A stretch of 11,442 nt of DNA from Anaerolineae bacterium (GTDB taxonomy: Bacteria > Chloroflexota > Anaerolineae > Promineifilales > Promineifilaceae), in contig JACSSI010000085.1 of assembly GCA_014879345.1 (NCBI GenBank), positions 1 through 11,442 on the forward strand, read 5' to 3'. This document shows positions 1 to 6,764 of this stretch, piece by piece. The position numbers and the translations under genes were made by a program. The number at the start of each line of letters is the position of its first letter. The first letter of the stretch is position 1. The notes beneath the pieces are model-generated. The model was not told the DNA's origin. It worked only from the letters and a program-made list of their open reading frames with translations, and did no database searches.

Positions 1-2441
1 CCCTGGCGCTGCGGCCGCTGCTGCTCGGCGGCGATGATGGAATAGGCATCGTACCACTGCCAGGCAATTAAACCATGTTCTTTTAGGGCTTCTTTAAACG
101 CGGTCTCGTCTACATTTTCGTTGGTCTTTAGCCAGACGGCATAGGGATATTGACCGCCTGTCATCGTGAACAACATGTCGAGGTTGCCTACAAACAAGGG
201 GCCATCTTCTTCTGGATACCAGGTGGGGAAATAGTCGAGTGTTCCCACAATTTGGGTGTCTAGTTCAGCACTGCCATCCGTGGTATTGACATCTAGCCGG
301 AACAAATCTCCGACACGCAATCCTTTTTCTTGCAAGAACTCGCTGGAAACTAAAATGGCTTCAGGCGAGGAGGCGAGGCTGTTGAGCAAGGTATTGAGTT
401 GGGGATCTGCAAAATCCCAGCGCCAGAAACTTGTGTCGCTGAACTCGCCGCGATCAATGCCATAAAAGACACCGTTTGTTTTGTCACCGCCCACCTGGGC
501 TGAGGCTGAATATTGTCCGACGCGGGTGGCTGATTCGACGCCCGGCAATTCCAGGTATTCCGACATGGGCAAGTAGATGGCGCGGCTGCGTCCTTCCGGC
601 TCTTCTGCGCCGGGCAGACCAGCAAATGATAAGTTGCTGCTGCTGCCAAACTCGCGGCCTGCGCCCACCAGGTTGATGTCGGAGCCGATTTGATAGAGGG
701 CGTCGTCGTAAAGCTGCAAATCAACTGTATAGGCCAATGAAGCGGTAAATGCCGCCAGACTCACCGTCAACACGAGCAAGATGAGGGGCATGGCGTAGGT
801 GCGCGGGGTACGTGCCAGTTCACGCCCTGCCAACAGTAAGCCGACGCTGTTGGTTTTGGTAAGAATCCAGCTAACGGCTTCCATCAACCAGGGAAAGATG
901 CGGATGAACAGCAACGTTAAGGAGAAGATGGCCAGGGTGGGCAGTACAAATAAAAGGGGATTTGAGAAGGGATCCTCTTGCACTTCACCCACCGCGATGA
1001 GCTGCCCTTGTTGTTGCAGCAGGTAAAAGCCGTAAATTGATAAAGCCAGCAGAATGAAATCCATCCAGGCACGCTGCCACCAGGGTTTTTTGAAGGCACG
1101 GGCCTGTTCTTGTTTGTAGGTGATGATGGTGTCTCTGGAGGCGGAAAGGGTGGGTACGATTTGGGCGAACAGTGCCAGGGCAATGGCAAATAAGCCAGCG
1201 CGAAGGGCGGTTTTGTTCATGTTGATTGCCAGCAGATTTTCGCCGCTGAAATCGAGGAAACTGCGTGTTTTGCCCATAAACGCGGCGATGCCAATGGAAA
1301 CGGCCGTTCCCAGAGCCAGCGCCACGATACCCAAAACCAATCCTTCAACCAGAGCAAAAGCCACAATCTGCCAGGGCGTAGCACCACGGCTGCGCATGAC
1401 AGCAATTTCATTGCGCCGCTGATCTACCGCCAGCCCCACAATCAGCACGATAAAGGCTAAAACCAGGCCAACGATGGGAATATTAAACGCCGTCATCAAA
1501 ACGCGCAGATCTTCAGCAGATTGGCGGTAGGCACGCAGACTGTTTACGGGTGTCATGGTCGTAGAAATGTTGGGCAGCAAATTGGTTATGCGCCGTTCGA
1601 CGTGGGTTGCGTTGCTGATGAGTCCGGGAACATCCTCTGTGGTGACGCCATCACCGTCGAGAATAAAATACCAGACGGCTCGATTCAATTCACCCGTAAT
1701 TTGTGGTGCCAACCAATCACTAATCGTCTCTTGTGTCACCATCATGGTATCGTCAAAAGCGAGGGGGTCGAAGAACCAGTAAGTTGATTCTTCGTCGATG
1801 GGTTGCCAGATGCCGCTGATGATGACGGGAATTTCTAATAGAGGGCTTGCTGTACCATTGAGGAAATCGTAGGCGATGAAGGTTTCGCCGGCTTGTAAGC
1901 CGTATTCCTCAGCGGCTCTTGCGGTGATCAATACTTCGACAACGCCTGCGTCGGTTACGCCGGTGGGCATTCGCCCTTCAATAATATTAATGTTGTCTTC
2001 AAAATCAGTGGCAGCGCCGAATACGAAAATGTCTAAGGCGGAGTCGTCTTCATAGGTAGTTGTGCCGGTGGGAAACAGCTTATATCGTTCTGTTTCGAAA
2101 TAGTTGATAGTTTGCTCTATCGGTAAGCCAAGCGTACGACCGCCGCTGCCTGTGAGGTAATTGTGGACCTCGCGGCTTTCTTCCCATTCGATGGGGTCAT
2201 ACCAGGAGCCTATGTAGTCATACAAATAGGAGAAGGGGGGGCGATTGCGTTTGTTGGCATCTTGCTCCAGCCGTGTTTGCAGGATGTCCAGGTAGACTGC
2301 ATCCGCGTAAAGCGGCACAGCCATGATGAGAGCAACTGCTGCCATAATGCCCAGGATAACGGCCGTTGTCAGCCCTTTTTGCGCCCACAATCGTTTGAAG
2401 GTGATGGTGAAGACGGAACGGATGCGGTAGAGAATGGTCAT
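1..2441 (-). CDS. FtsX/MacB-type ABC transporter permease, C-terminus cut by window edge
   Basis: Membrane subunit of a type VII (MacB/LolCE-like) ABC system, the kind that moves substrates out of the inner membrane by mechanotransmission. The frame is open from the ATG at 2441 to the window edge (813 codons, no stop), so the protein is incomplete. Visible layout: TM1 at about residues 19-41, a long extracytoplasmic domain to about 318, TM2 about 320-341, then the FtsX coupling-helix signature RRNEIAVMRSRGAT (about 341-355), TM3 and TM4 to about 429, extra TMs near 456-476 and 496-520, a further TM near 551-571, then a second extracytoplasmic domain running off the window. This suggests a duplicated (1+3)x2 FtsX topology with the second triple outside. 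The start lies 24 nt after the adaptor stop, so the two are probably co-transcribed. The ribosome site is weak (CAAGAA). Family assignment is strong; substrate is unknown. Confidence 0.9.
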   Translation of the reverse strand, partial: MTILYRIRSVFTITFKRLWAQKGLTTAVILGIMAAVALIMAVPLYADAVYLDILQTRLEQDANKRNRPPFSYLYDYIGSWYDPIEWEESREVHNYLTGSGGRTLGLPIEQTINYFETERYKLFPTGTTTYEDDSALDIFVFGAATDFEDNINIIEGRMPTGVTDAGVVEVLITARAAEEYGLQAGETFIAYDFLNGTASPLLEIPVIISGIWQPIDEESTYWFFDPLAFDDTMMVTQETISDWLAPQITGELNRAVWYFILDGDGVTTEDVPGLISNATHVERRITNLLPNISTTMTPVNSLRAYRQSAEDLRVLMTAFNIPIVGLVLAFIVLIVGLAVDQRRNEIAVMRSRGATPWQIVAFALVEGLVLGIVALALGTAVSIGIAAFMGKTRSFLDFSGENLLAINMNKTALRAGLFAIALALFAQIVPTLSASRDTIITYKQEQARAFKKPWWQRAWMDFILLALSIYGFYLLQQQGQLIAVGEVQEDPFSNPLLFVLPTLAIFSLTLLFIRIFPWLMEAVSWILTKTNSVGLLLAGRELARTPRTYAMPLILLVLTVSLAAFTASLAYTVDLQLYDDALYQIGSDINLVGAGREFGSSSNLSFAGLPGAEEPEGRSRAIYLPMSEYLELPGVESATRVGQYSASAQVGGDKTNGVFYGIDRGEFSDTSFWRWDFADPQLNTLLNSLASSPEAILVSSEFLQEKGLRVGDLFRLDVNTTDGSAELDTQIVGTLDYFPTWYPEEDGPLFVGNLDMLFTMTGGQYPYAVWLKTNENVDETAFKEALKEHGLIAWQWYDAYSIIAAEQQRPQRQ

Positions 2442-2465
2442 GAGTTCTTGACTTTGGGAAACAAT

Positions 2466-3665
2466 TTACTGCCCAATGATGGTTTGCCCTTCTTCAAGAC
2501 CGCTGATGATTTCTAAACGGCCGTTGCCCTGAATGCCAAGTTCCACATCAACCCGTTCCTGAATATCGCCATCTTGCACGACCACAAATTTGCGGCCGTT
2601 AAAATCTCGAATGGCAGAAGGAGGCAAGAAAAGCACATCATCCTTCTCCGTGATGACCACAATAATATCCACGCGGTCACCTGAATTAAAAGCCGCAGCG
2701 TCCTCCAGGTTATCAAAACTGAAACGGGTGCGTGAATCCTCTTCACCTGCCTCTGTGCCGCCACCGCCGGAGCCATACGGATAGGGCAGTTGGCGAATCG
2801 TGCCAGTTACCGCTTCACCAGGGCGGTTGGCTGGCATAATCAGCACCGGCATATCCTCAGAAAGCTCTTCTAACGAATTTTCGCGTACATTGGCGCTCAC
2901 CTCAAGCTGCTCCATATCGGCGATGGAGCCAATCTGGGAGAAGGCTGAGACGGCATAGCCTGGCGATAAATTAAAGGAAAGCAGTTGACCTGAAAATGGT
3001 GCAGTCAGCACGGCATCGGCTAATAATTTCTCCAACTCAGAAACACGTAAAGCGGCTTGTTCCACATCTGCTTGCAAAGCGGGGTCAATATCAGTGTTCA
3101 GTTCATCTAAATCTAACTGTGCCAGTTCCAACTGCAAAGCCAGGCGATCAATGCCAAATTGATCGTTTTCTGAAGGGGTAGCGCCTGCCTGGGCGATGGC
3201 TTGATCCAGATTTAGCTGGGCAATAGCTGCCCGAATTTCTGCCCGGCGACGCTCACGTTGGCGCTGTGCCTGCGTCGTTTCCAGGCGGGCCTGGGCGATG
3301 GTGAACGCTTGTTGAGCCAGGAGAAGTGCTTCTTCGGTATCTTCGGTATTGAGCGTGGCTAAAACTTCACCCGCTTCTACTTCATCTTCTCGCTTTACCA
3401 ACACCTCGGCCACGACGCCATCAATGGGGAAGGCGAGCGGCTCTTCGATAACAGGGCTGGTGCGTCCGGCGAAGGTGGCATCGTAGATGACTTCGCCTCG
3501 TTCGACGGTGTAGGTGGTTCTGGCTGAGGGAACGGCCGTTGGCACTAACGTTGGTTCTGCGCTGCTGCTGATAGGTGATTGCCGTGCCGGTTGGGAACCA
3601 CAGGCTGCCAAAAGCACAGCGAGTGAGACAAGTGTAAATAAGATGAGTTGTTGTGATTTTTTCAT
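2466..3665 (-). CDS. Periplasmic adaptor lipoprotein (HlyD/MacA-type efflux subunit)
   Basis: Predicted 399-aa membrane-fusion adaptor that couples the downstream permease to envelope export. I chose the ATG at 3665 because it opens directly into a lipoprotein signal peptide: MKKSQQ, a hydrophobic stretch, then the lipobox LLAAC with Cys22. The frame extends upstream only to a TTG at 3746, whose 27 extra residues would bury the signal peptide. After a Ser/Pro-rich linker come the first half of a lipoyl-like domain (about 78-106, FPIDGVVAEVLVK...VEAGEVLATL), a charged Gln/Arg-rich helical hairpin (about 108-218), the second lipoyl half (about 217-235, LTAPFSGQLLSF), a beta-barrel region interrupted by a Gly-rich, acidic insert (about 298-311), and a C-terminal membrane-proximal domain. 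It is first in an operon with the permease. The ribosome site before ATG is poor. Function in an efflux or lipoprotein-export pump is inferred from family and context. Confidence 0.9.
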   Translation of the reverse strand: MKKSQQLILFTLVSLAVLLAACGSQPARQSPISSSAEPTLVPTAVPSARTTYTVERGEVIYDATFAGRTSPVIEEPLAFPIDGVVAEVLVKREDEVEAGEVLATLNTEDTEEALLLAQQAFTIAQARLETTQAQRQRERRRAEIRAAIAQLNLDQAIAQAGATPSENDQFGIDRLALQLELAQLDLDELNTDIDPALQADVEQAALRVSELEKLLADAVLTAPFSGQLLSFNLSPGYAVSAFSQIGSIADMEQLEVSANVRENSLEELSEDMPVLIMPANRPGEAVTGTIRQLPYPYGSGGGGTEAGEEDSRTRFSFDNLEDAAAFNSGDRVDIIVVITEKDDVLFLPPSAIRDFNGRKFVVVQDGDIQERVDVELGIQGNGRLEIISGLEEGQTIIGQ

Positions 3666-3870
3666 GAGTTTTTCGTGTAGCTCAGTCGGGAGATTGTTGA
3701 TTAATGCCAAATGTGTCTGGAAGCTTGATGACACGCTCTTGCTCAAAATGAATACCGATAATAAGTTGGATAATGTACAAGTTTAAAATGGGTCTTAATT
3801 TTGCGAGCAGAAGTATACAAGATTCACTGATGATTACCATTTACTGTGGAAATTACGTCTATTATATCGA

Positions 3871-3898
3871 ATTATATCAAACCTGAAATCGTTTTCAA
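3871..3898 (-). promoter_or_regulatory. Predicted sigma70-type promoter for the adaptor-permease operon
   Basis: Read on the minus strand, TTGAAA (3898-3893) is followed by a 16-nt spacer and a perfect TATAAT (3876-3871). A second TATAAT lies just downstream at 3866-3861. The -35 box and spacer are overlapped by the first operator-like site, which would fit repression. The distance to the adaptor ATG is about 200 nt, so a nearer promoter is not excluded. Confidence 0.55.
3884..3897. promoter_or_regulatory. LacI/GalR-family-like operator, copy 1
   Basis: TGAAATCGTTTTCA is a near-perfect inverted repeat around a central CG (7-bp arms, one mismatched pair). It fits the general shape of LacI-family operators such as the CcpA cre site (TGNAANCGNTNNCA). 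It overlaps the -35 and spacer of the leftward promoter. The match is to a pattern I know; the regulator is not encoded in the window. Confidence 0.45.
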
Positions 3899-3926
3899 GA
3901 AAACATCAAAGTATTCCCATTATATA

Positions 3927-3940
3927 CGAAATCGTTTTCA
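3927..3940. promoter_or_regulatory. LacI/GalR-family-like operator, copy 2
   Basis: CGAAATCGTTTTCA shares 13 identical bases (GAAATCGTTTTCA) with copy 1. The start-to-start distance is 43 bp, about four helical turns, which would put both sites on the same DNA face. On the minus strand it is followed immediately by TATAAT, but there is no good -35 for that box. Confidence 0.45.
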
Positions 3941-4039
3941 TTCTTGCGCTGTGCAGACGCCGGTTTACTCGAGAGAATCTGAGGAGTTATGGTGGGAAAA
4001 TCTAGTTCGCCACCCTTCAAATTCTTTGAGCCAATGCTG

Positions 4040-4068
4040 TTGATTCGTTTTTGGAGAACCCGTATACT
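4040..4068 (+). promoter_or_regulatory. Predicted sigma70-type promoter for the histidine kinase
   Basis: TTGATT (4040-4045), a 17-nt spacer, then TATACT (4063-4068). Expected transcription start is near 4075, giving a leader of about 75 nt before the kinase ATG. Confidence 0.55.
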
Positions 4069-4148
4069 TAATTTTTGTCCTCATTGTTCATTGCGTAGTA
4101 ACCTATTCCTGTATTTGTTGGCAAAAGTAAAGGGTTTTCAGTGATAGC

Positions 4149-5960
4149 ATGAAAAGTGAAGTAATCCCTTATTTGATTCCCTATTTCATATCCGCATTCA
4201 TTTCGTTGGGTGTTGCTTTTTATGCGTGGCAGCGGCGACAGGTGAAGGGAACACGGCCGTTTCTATGGTTGGTATTGAGTCAGGCGTTGTGGACGTTTTG
4301 TTATGCGTTTGAGCTGGCGAACCCGACTCTGAAAGGGAAAGTGTTTTGGGATGATGTACAGTTTGTGGCCTCTTTGATGTGGCCGTTGATGTACTTGCTA
4401 TTTATTTACGAGTTTAGTGGTCTCCATTGGCGTCGTCCCCATCTGGTTTGGTCTGTTCTTGCTACCCCACTGTTTTGTTTCTTGCTGCTTTTATTGACGG
4501 ACAACAGGCATCATCTTGTCCGCCAGGAAGCGTTTCTTATCCCTGGTGGGCTGATTGATGTGTTGTATTATGAGTTCACGGTTGCGGTTATGCTGATAGC
4601 CGTTTATGTATATGGTCTCATATTTGCAGGTATCTATATTCTGATAAAAAGTTTTGCCCATGCACAAAGGCTATATCGCAAACAGATAGCCCTTGTGCTC
4701 ATAGGGACGATGTTTCCAATTATGGGAACATTGCTGACATTATTTGGTGTAACAATCGCCGCGCAGCGAGATACAACACCGTTAACTTTTGCCATCAGCA
4801 ACGTCATCATTGCCTGGGCGTTATACCGGTATGGTCTCTTTGATATTGTGCCGATAGCCCGCGAAAAAGTAGTTGAGAATATGAGTGACCTGGTATTCGT
4901 ACTAGATTCGCGAAATCGTGTTGTAGATATTAACCCAGCGGCACAGGCGGTTTTGGGGGTAAAAAATGGTGATGTGATCGGACAATCTGCGGGTGATATC
5001 CTGCCGGATTGGCAATATTTACTCCCCTTATTAGAGACTGAGCAGGAGAATCTTTCTGAAGTTGAGGTAATTTATAAGGGAGAACCATATTTTCTGGCAC
5101 TTAAGATTACGCCTTTGTATGGAGATAATGAGACGTTAAACGGCCGTTTAATTGTCGCCCGTGATATAACCAGCATGAAACAAGCAGAGCAAAAGCTGCA
5201 AGAACACGCCGCCCAATTGGAAGATGCCAATGTGGAATTGTTAGCGCTAGGCGAAGTGAAAGATGAATTTGTAGCCAATGTTTCCCACGAGCTACGGACG
5301 CCGTTGGCAAATTTGAAGCTATATCATGATTTACTCCTGAGAAACCCAACACGTATGGCAGCCTACACAGAAATCTTACAGCGGGAAACGCAACGGTTGG
5401 AACTTATCATCGAAGATTTGTTGACCTTATCCCGTTTAGATCGAAAAGATGAAGCCATTCAAACCGAGGCAACAGATATTAATATGCTGGTGCAAACCCT
5501 GGTTCAAGATCGGCAGCGGCTAGCAGAACAGGAAGGGGTTAATTTGCAATTTCAGGTACAAACTTCATTGCCCTTAGCCATGATAGATGCGTCTATGATT
5601 ACCCAGGCATTGAGTATCCTGCTAACCAATGCTGTGAATTACACACCCGCTGGCGGTGAAATTCTTGTTTATACACAGATGAAACAAGCACCAACCCAAA
5701 CCTGGGTTGGCTTCTGTGTCCAGGACACAGGATATGGAATTGCCGCAGACGAGCAGACCCGGTTATTTACCCGTTTTTTCCGTGGTGAAGCCAGCAGGCA
5801 GGCTGGGCGTGCAGGAACTGGTTTAGGTCTGGCAATTGCTAAAGAGATTGTGGATCAACACAATGGTGAAATAGAACTACATTCTAGCGGTGTGCCTGGA
5901 GAGGGAACGGCCGTTTCCATTTGGCTGCCACTGTTTATATCCTTTAACGGAACAGCATAG
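4149..5960 (+). CDS. 7TM-PAS sensor histidine kinase (orphan)
   Basis: Membrane sensor kinase of 603 aa that should autophosphorylate on His and pass phosphate to a response regulator. Domain order: seven hydrophobic segments (about 5-28, 36-57, 66-90, 98-118, 139-168, 180-203, 213-236), matching the 7TM sensor module found on histidine kinases; a PAS domain (about 242-342, NMSDLVFVLDSRNRVVDINPAA); a short coiled coil; HisKA with the phospho-acceptor His380 in NVSHELRTPLANLK; and HATPase_c with the N box (Asn494 in NAVNYTP), G1 box DTGYGIA (Asp526) and G2 box GTGLGLA (556-562). All catalytic motifs are intact. The only ribosome site is AAAGGG about 14 nt before ATG, a long spacing, but no better in-frame start exists. 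No response regulator is adjacent; it is transcribed away from the adaptor-permease operon. The signal is unknown. Confidence 0.93.
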   Translation: MKSEVIPYLIPYFISAFISLGVAFYAWQRRQVKGTRPFLWLVLSQALWTFCYAFELANPTLKGKVFWDDVQFVASLMWPLMYLLFIYEFSGLHWRRPHLVWSVLATPLFCFLLLLLTDNRHHLVRQEAFLIPGGLIDVLYYEFTVAVMLIAVYVYGLIFAGIYILIKSFAHAQRLYRKQIALVLIGTMFPIMGTLLTLFGVTIAAQRDTTPLTFAISNVIIAWALYRYGLFDIVPIAREKVVENMSDLVFVLDSRNRVVDINPAAQAVLGVKNGDVIGQSAGDILPDWQYLLPLLETEQENLSEVEVIYKGEPYFLALKITPLYGDNETLNGRLIVARDITSMKQAEQKLQEHAAQLEDANVELLALGEVKDEFVANVSHELRTPLANLKLYHDLLLRNPTRMAAYTEILQRETQRLELIIEDLLTLSRLDRKDEAIQTEATDINMLVQTLVQDRQRLAEQEGVNLQFQVQTSLPLAMIDASMITQALSILLTNAVNYTPAGGEILVYTQMKQAPTQTWVGFCVQDTGYGIAADEQTRLFTRFFRGEASRQAGRAGTGLGLAIAKEIVDQHNGEIELHSSGVPGEGTAVSIWLPLFISFNGTA

Positions 5961-6006
5961 CCTTCGACAAGATGTTAACACATTCTGAGCAGTAGAATTT
6001 CGCTAG

Positions 6007-6035
6007 TTGACAAAGTGCAAGCTCCGCTATACAGT
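6007..6035 (+). promoter_or_regulatory. Predicted promoter upstream of the cold-shock gene
   Basis: A perfect TTGACA (6007-6012) with TACAGT 17 nt downstream (6030-6035); the better-looking TATACA (6028-6033) gives only a 15-nt spacer. Start of transcription near 6042 would make a leader of about 160 nt before the cold-shock ATG, and a terminator-like hairpin lies inside that leader. Confidence 0.45.
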
Positions 6036-6089
6036 TATCTTCAGTTTTTAAGAGATTCAAGCAATTGTTAGTTCTGACCAGAGTAAATC

Positions 6090-6130
6090 AAAGCGCTGTC
6101 CGGACATTAAAACGGGCAGCGCTTTTTCTT
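6090..6130 (+). terminator. Intrinsic terminator between kinase and cold-shock gene (possible attenuator)
   Basis: AAAGCGCTGTCC (6090-6101) pairs with GGCAGCGCTTT (6115-6125) with one bulged T, followed by a T-rich tract (TTCTT). It would end kinase transcripts 130 nt after the stop. Because a promoter-like element sits upstream at 6007-6035, it could also cut transcripts heading into the cold-shock gene. Confidence 0.7.
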
Positions 6131-6201
6131 AACAAAAATTGGAACAACAGACGGCGCTGAATCAGAAATATAGTTTTAGAAAACATAAGGAGTTTTCAAC
6201 A

Positions 6202-6411
6202 ATGAGTCAACGTGTAACTGGTACAGTCAAGTGGTTTAATGATCAAAAAGGATATGGTTTCCTTTCTCAAGAAGGTGGCAGTGATGTATTTGTGCACCAT
6301 TCCGCTATCGAGTCTCAAGGATTCCGCAGCTTGGCTGAAGGTGATCGTGTAGAATTTTCCATCGAAGCTGGCCCTAAAGGCCCTTCCGCTGCTGACGTCC
6401 GCAAGATTTAA
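6202..6411 (+). CDS. cspA: Cold-shock domain protein
   Basis: Single cold-shock domain of 69 aa, the usual family length, binding single-stranded RNA or DNA as an RNA chaperone in the cytoplasm. The RNA-binding motifs are intact: KGYGFLS (RNP1) and VFVHHSAI (RNP2), preceded by TGTVKWFND at the N-terminus. I chose the ATG at 6202 because TAAGGAG (6186-6192) lies 9 nt upstream and the protein then starts as the family does; the frame stays open to an earlier TTG-type start at 6139, but that lies in the leader next to the terminator hairpin. It appears to be a single-gene unit, bounded by terminators on both sides. The family is certain; whether it is cold-induced is not shown by the sequence. 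Confidence 0.96.
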   Translation: MSQRVTGTVKWFNDQKGYGFLSQEGGSDVFVHHSAIESQGFRSLAEGDRVEFSIEAGPKGPSAADVRKI

Positions 6412-6434
6412 GCATTTTAGAAGTTAAACTAATG

Positions 6435-6468
6435 AAAGAGGTCAGTTGCAAAACTGGCCTCTTTTTTT
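6435..6468 (+). terminator. Intrinsic terminator of the cold-shock gene
   Basis: AAAGAGGTCAGTT (6435-6447), loop GCAA (6448-6451), AACTGGCCTCTTT (6452-6464): a 13-bp stem with one G-T wobble and a GNRA-type loop, followed by further T residues to 6468. It is a textbook terminator 24 nt after the stop codon. Confidence 0.9.
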
Positions 6469-6654
6469 GTATATGGGTAGGACAATTACCAAAATTGAAA
6501 TATTAATGGCAATCTTATGTTTATGTGTTACTATCCTTTTCGTACTGAAAAAGATGTGCCACTTGCTGTAAGAATTAAGTTACCCCGTTTGACTCAGATT
6601 CCCACCAGTTATTGAACACTTCAAAAGGTTAATTCAGCATTGATAGGTTATTCA

Positions 6655-6688
6655 TAACGGCTTGAGCCGTTAAACCGCTGAAGCGGTT
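6655..6688. repeat. Two abutting perfect hairpins upstream of RNase J
   Basis: Hairpin 1 is TAACGGC-TTGA-GCCGTTA (6655-6672); hairpin 2 is AACCGC-TGAA-GCGGTT (6673-6688). Both have 6-7 bp perfect stems and 4-nt loops with no gap between them. A third, weaker inverted repeat with ACCA/TGGT and CCTA/TAGG arms follows at 6691-6710. There is no T tract, so these are not ordinary terminators. They may be a small interspersed palindromic repeat or a structured RNA leader. Confidence 0.55.
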
Positions 6689-6764
6689 ACACCAAACCTA
6701 CTAGGCTGGTTATTAACATATAACTATGATTATTTCATGTCTCTGAATAGTTAGAGGCATTTCA

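Larger units (their letters stand above)
3666..4148. other. Divergent regulatory region between adaptor and histidine kinase
   Basis: This 483-nt stretch has no credible gene and is clearly AT-richer than its flanks. It holds a leftward promoter, two copies of a 13-bp operator-like repeat, ATTATAT-rich direct repeats (3861-3868, 3871-3878, 3919-3926), and a rightward promoter close to the kinase. The leftward transcript would have a leader of roughly 200 nt before the adaptor ATG; I see no strong hairpin or riboswitch fold in it. Confidence 0.6.
6412..6764. other. Intergenic region between cold-shock gene and RNase J
   Basis: These 353 nt contain the cold-shock terminator, then about 185 nt of AT-rich sequence in which I see no gene, then the tandem hairpins at 6655-6688. 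TATAAC (6719-6724) and TATGAT (6725-6730) are possible -10 boxes for RNase J, but neither has a convincing -35, so I do not call a promoter. Confidence 0.5.

Noticed and set aside
350..1411. Apparent breakage of the permease into several short frames
   Set aside because: The short frames are in other reading frames. The true permease frame is continuous from 2441 to position 1; it lacks a stop only because the gene leaves the window.
2163..2516. 117-residue rightward open frame
   Set aside because: It lies antisense over the permease start and adaptor end, both of which have clear family motifs; no ribosome site.
3840..3868. Rightward promoter TTTACT-17-TATATC
   Set aside because: Only four of six matches in each box in an AT-rich region; the promoter at 4040-4068 is better placed for the kinase.
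3846..4043. 65-residue rightward open frame in the divergent intergenic region
   Set aside because: It starts with GTG without a ribosome site, runs through the promoter and operator elements, and its composition is not protein-like.
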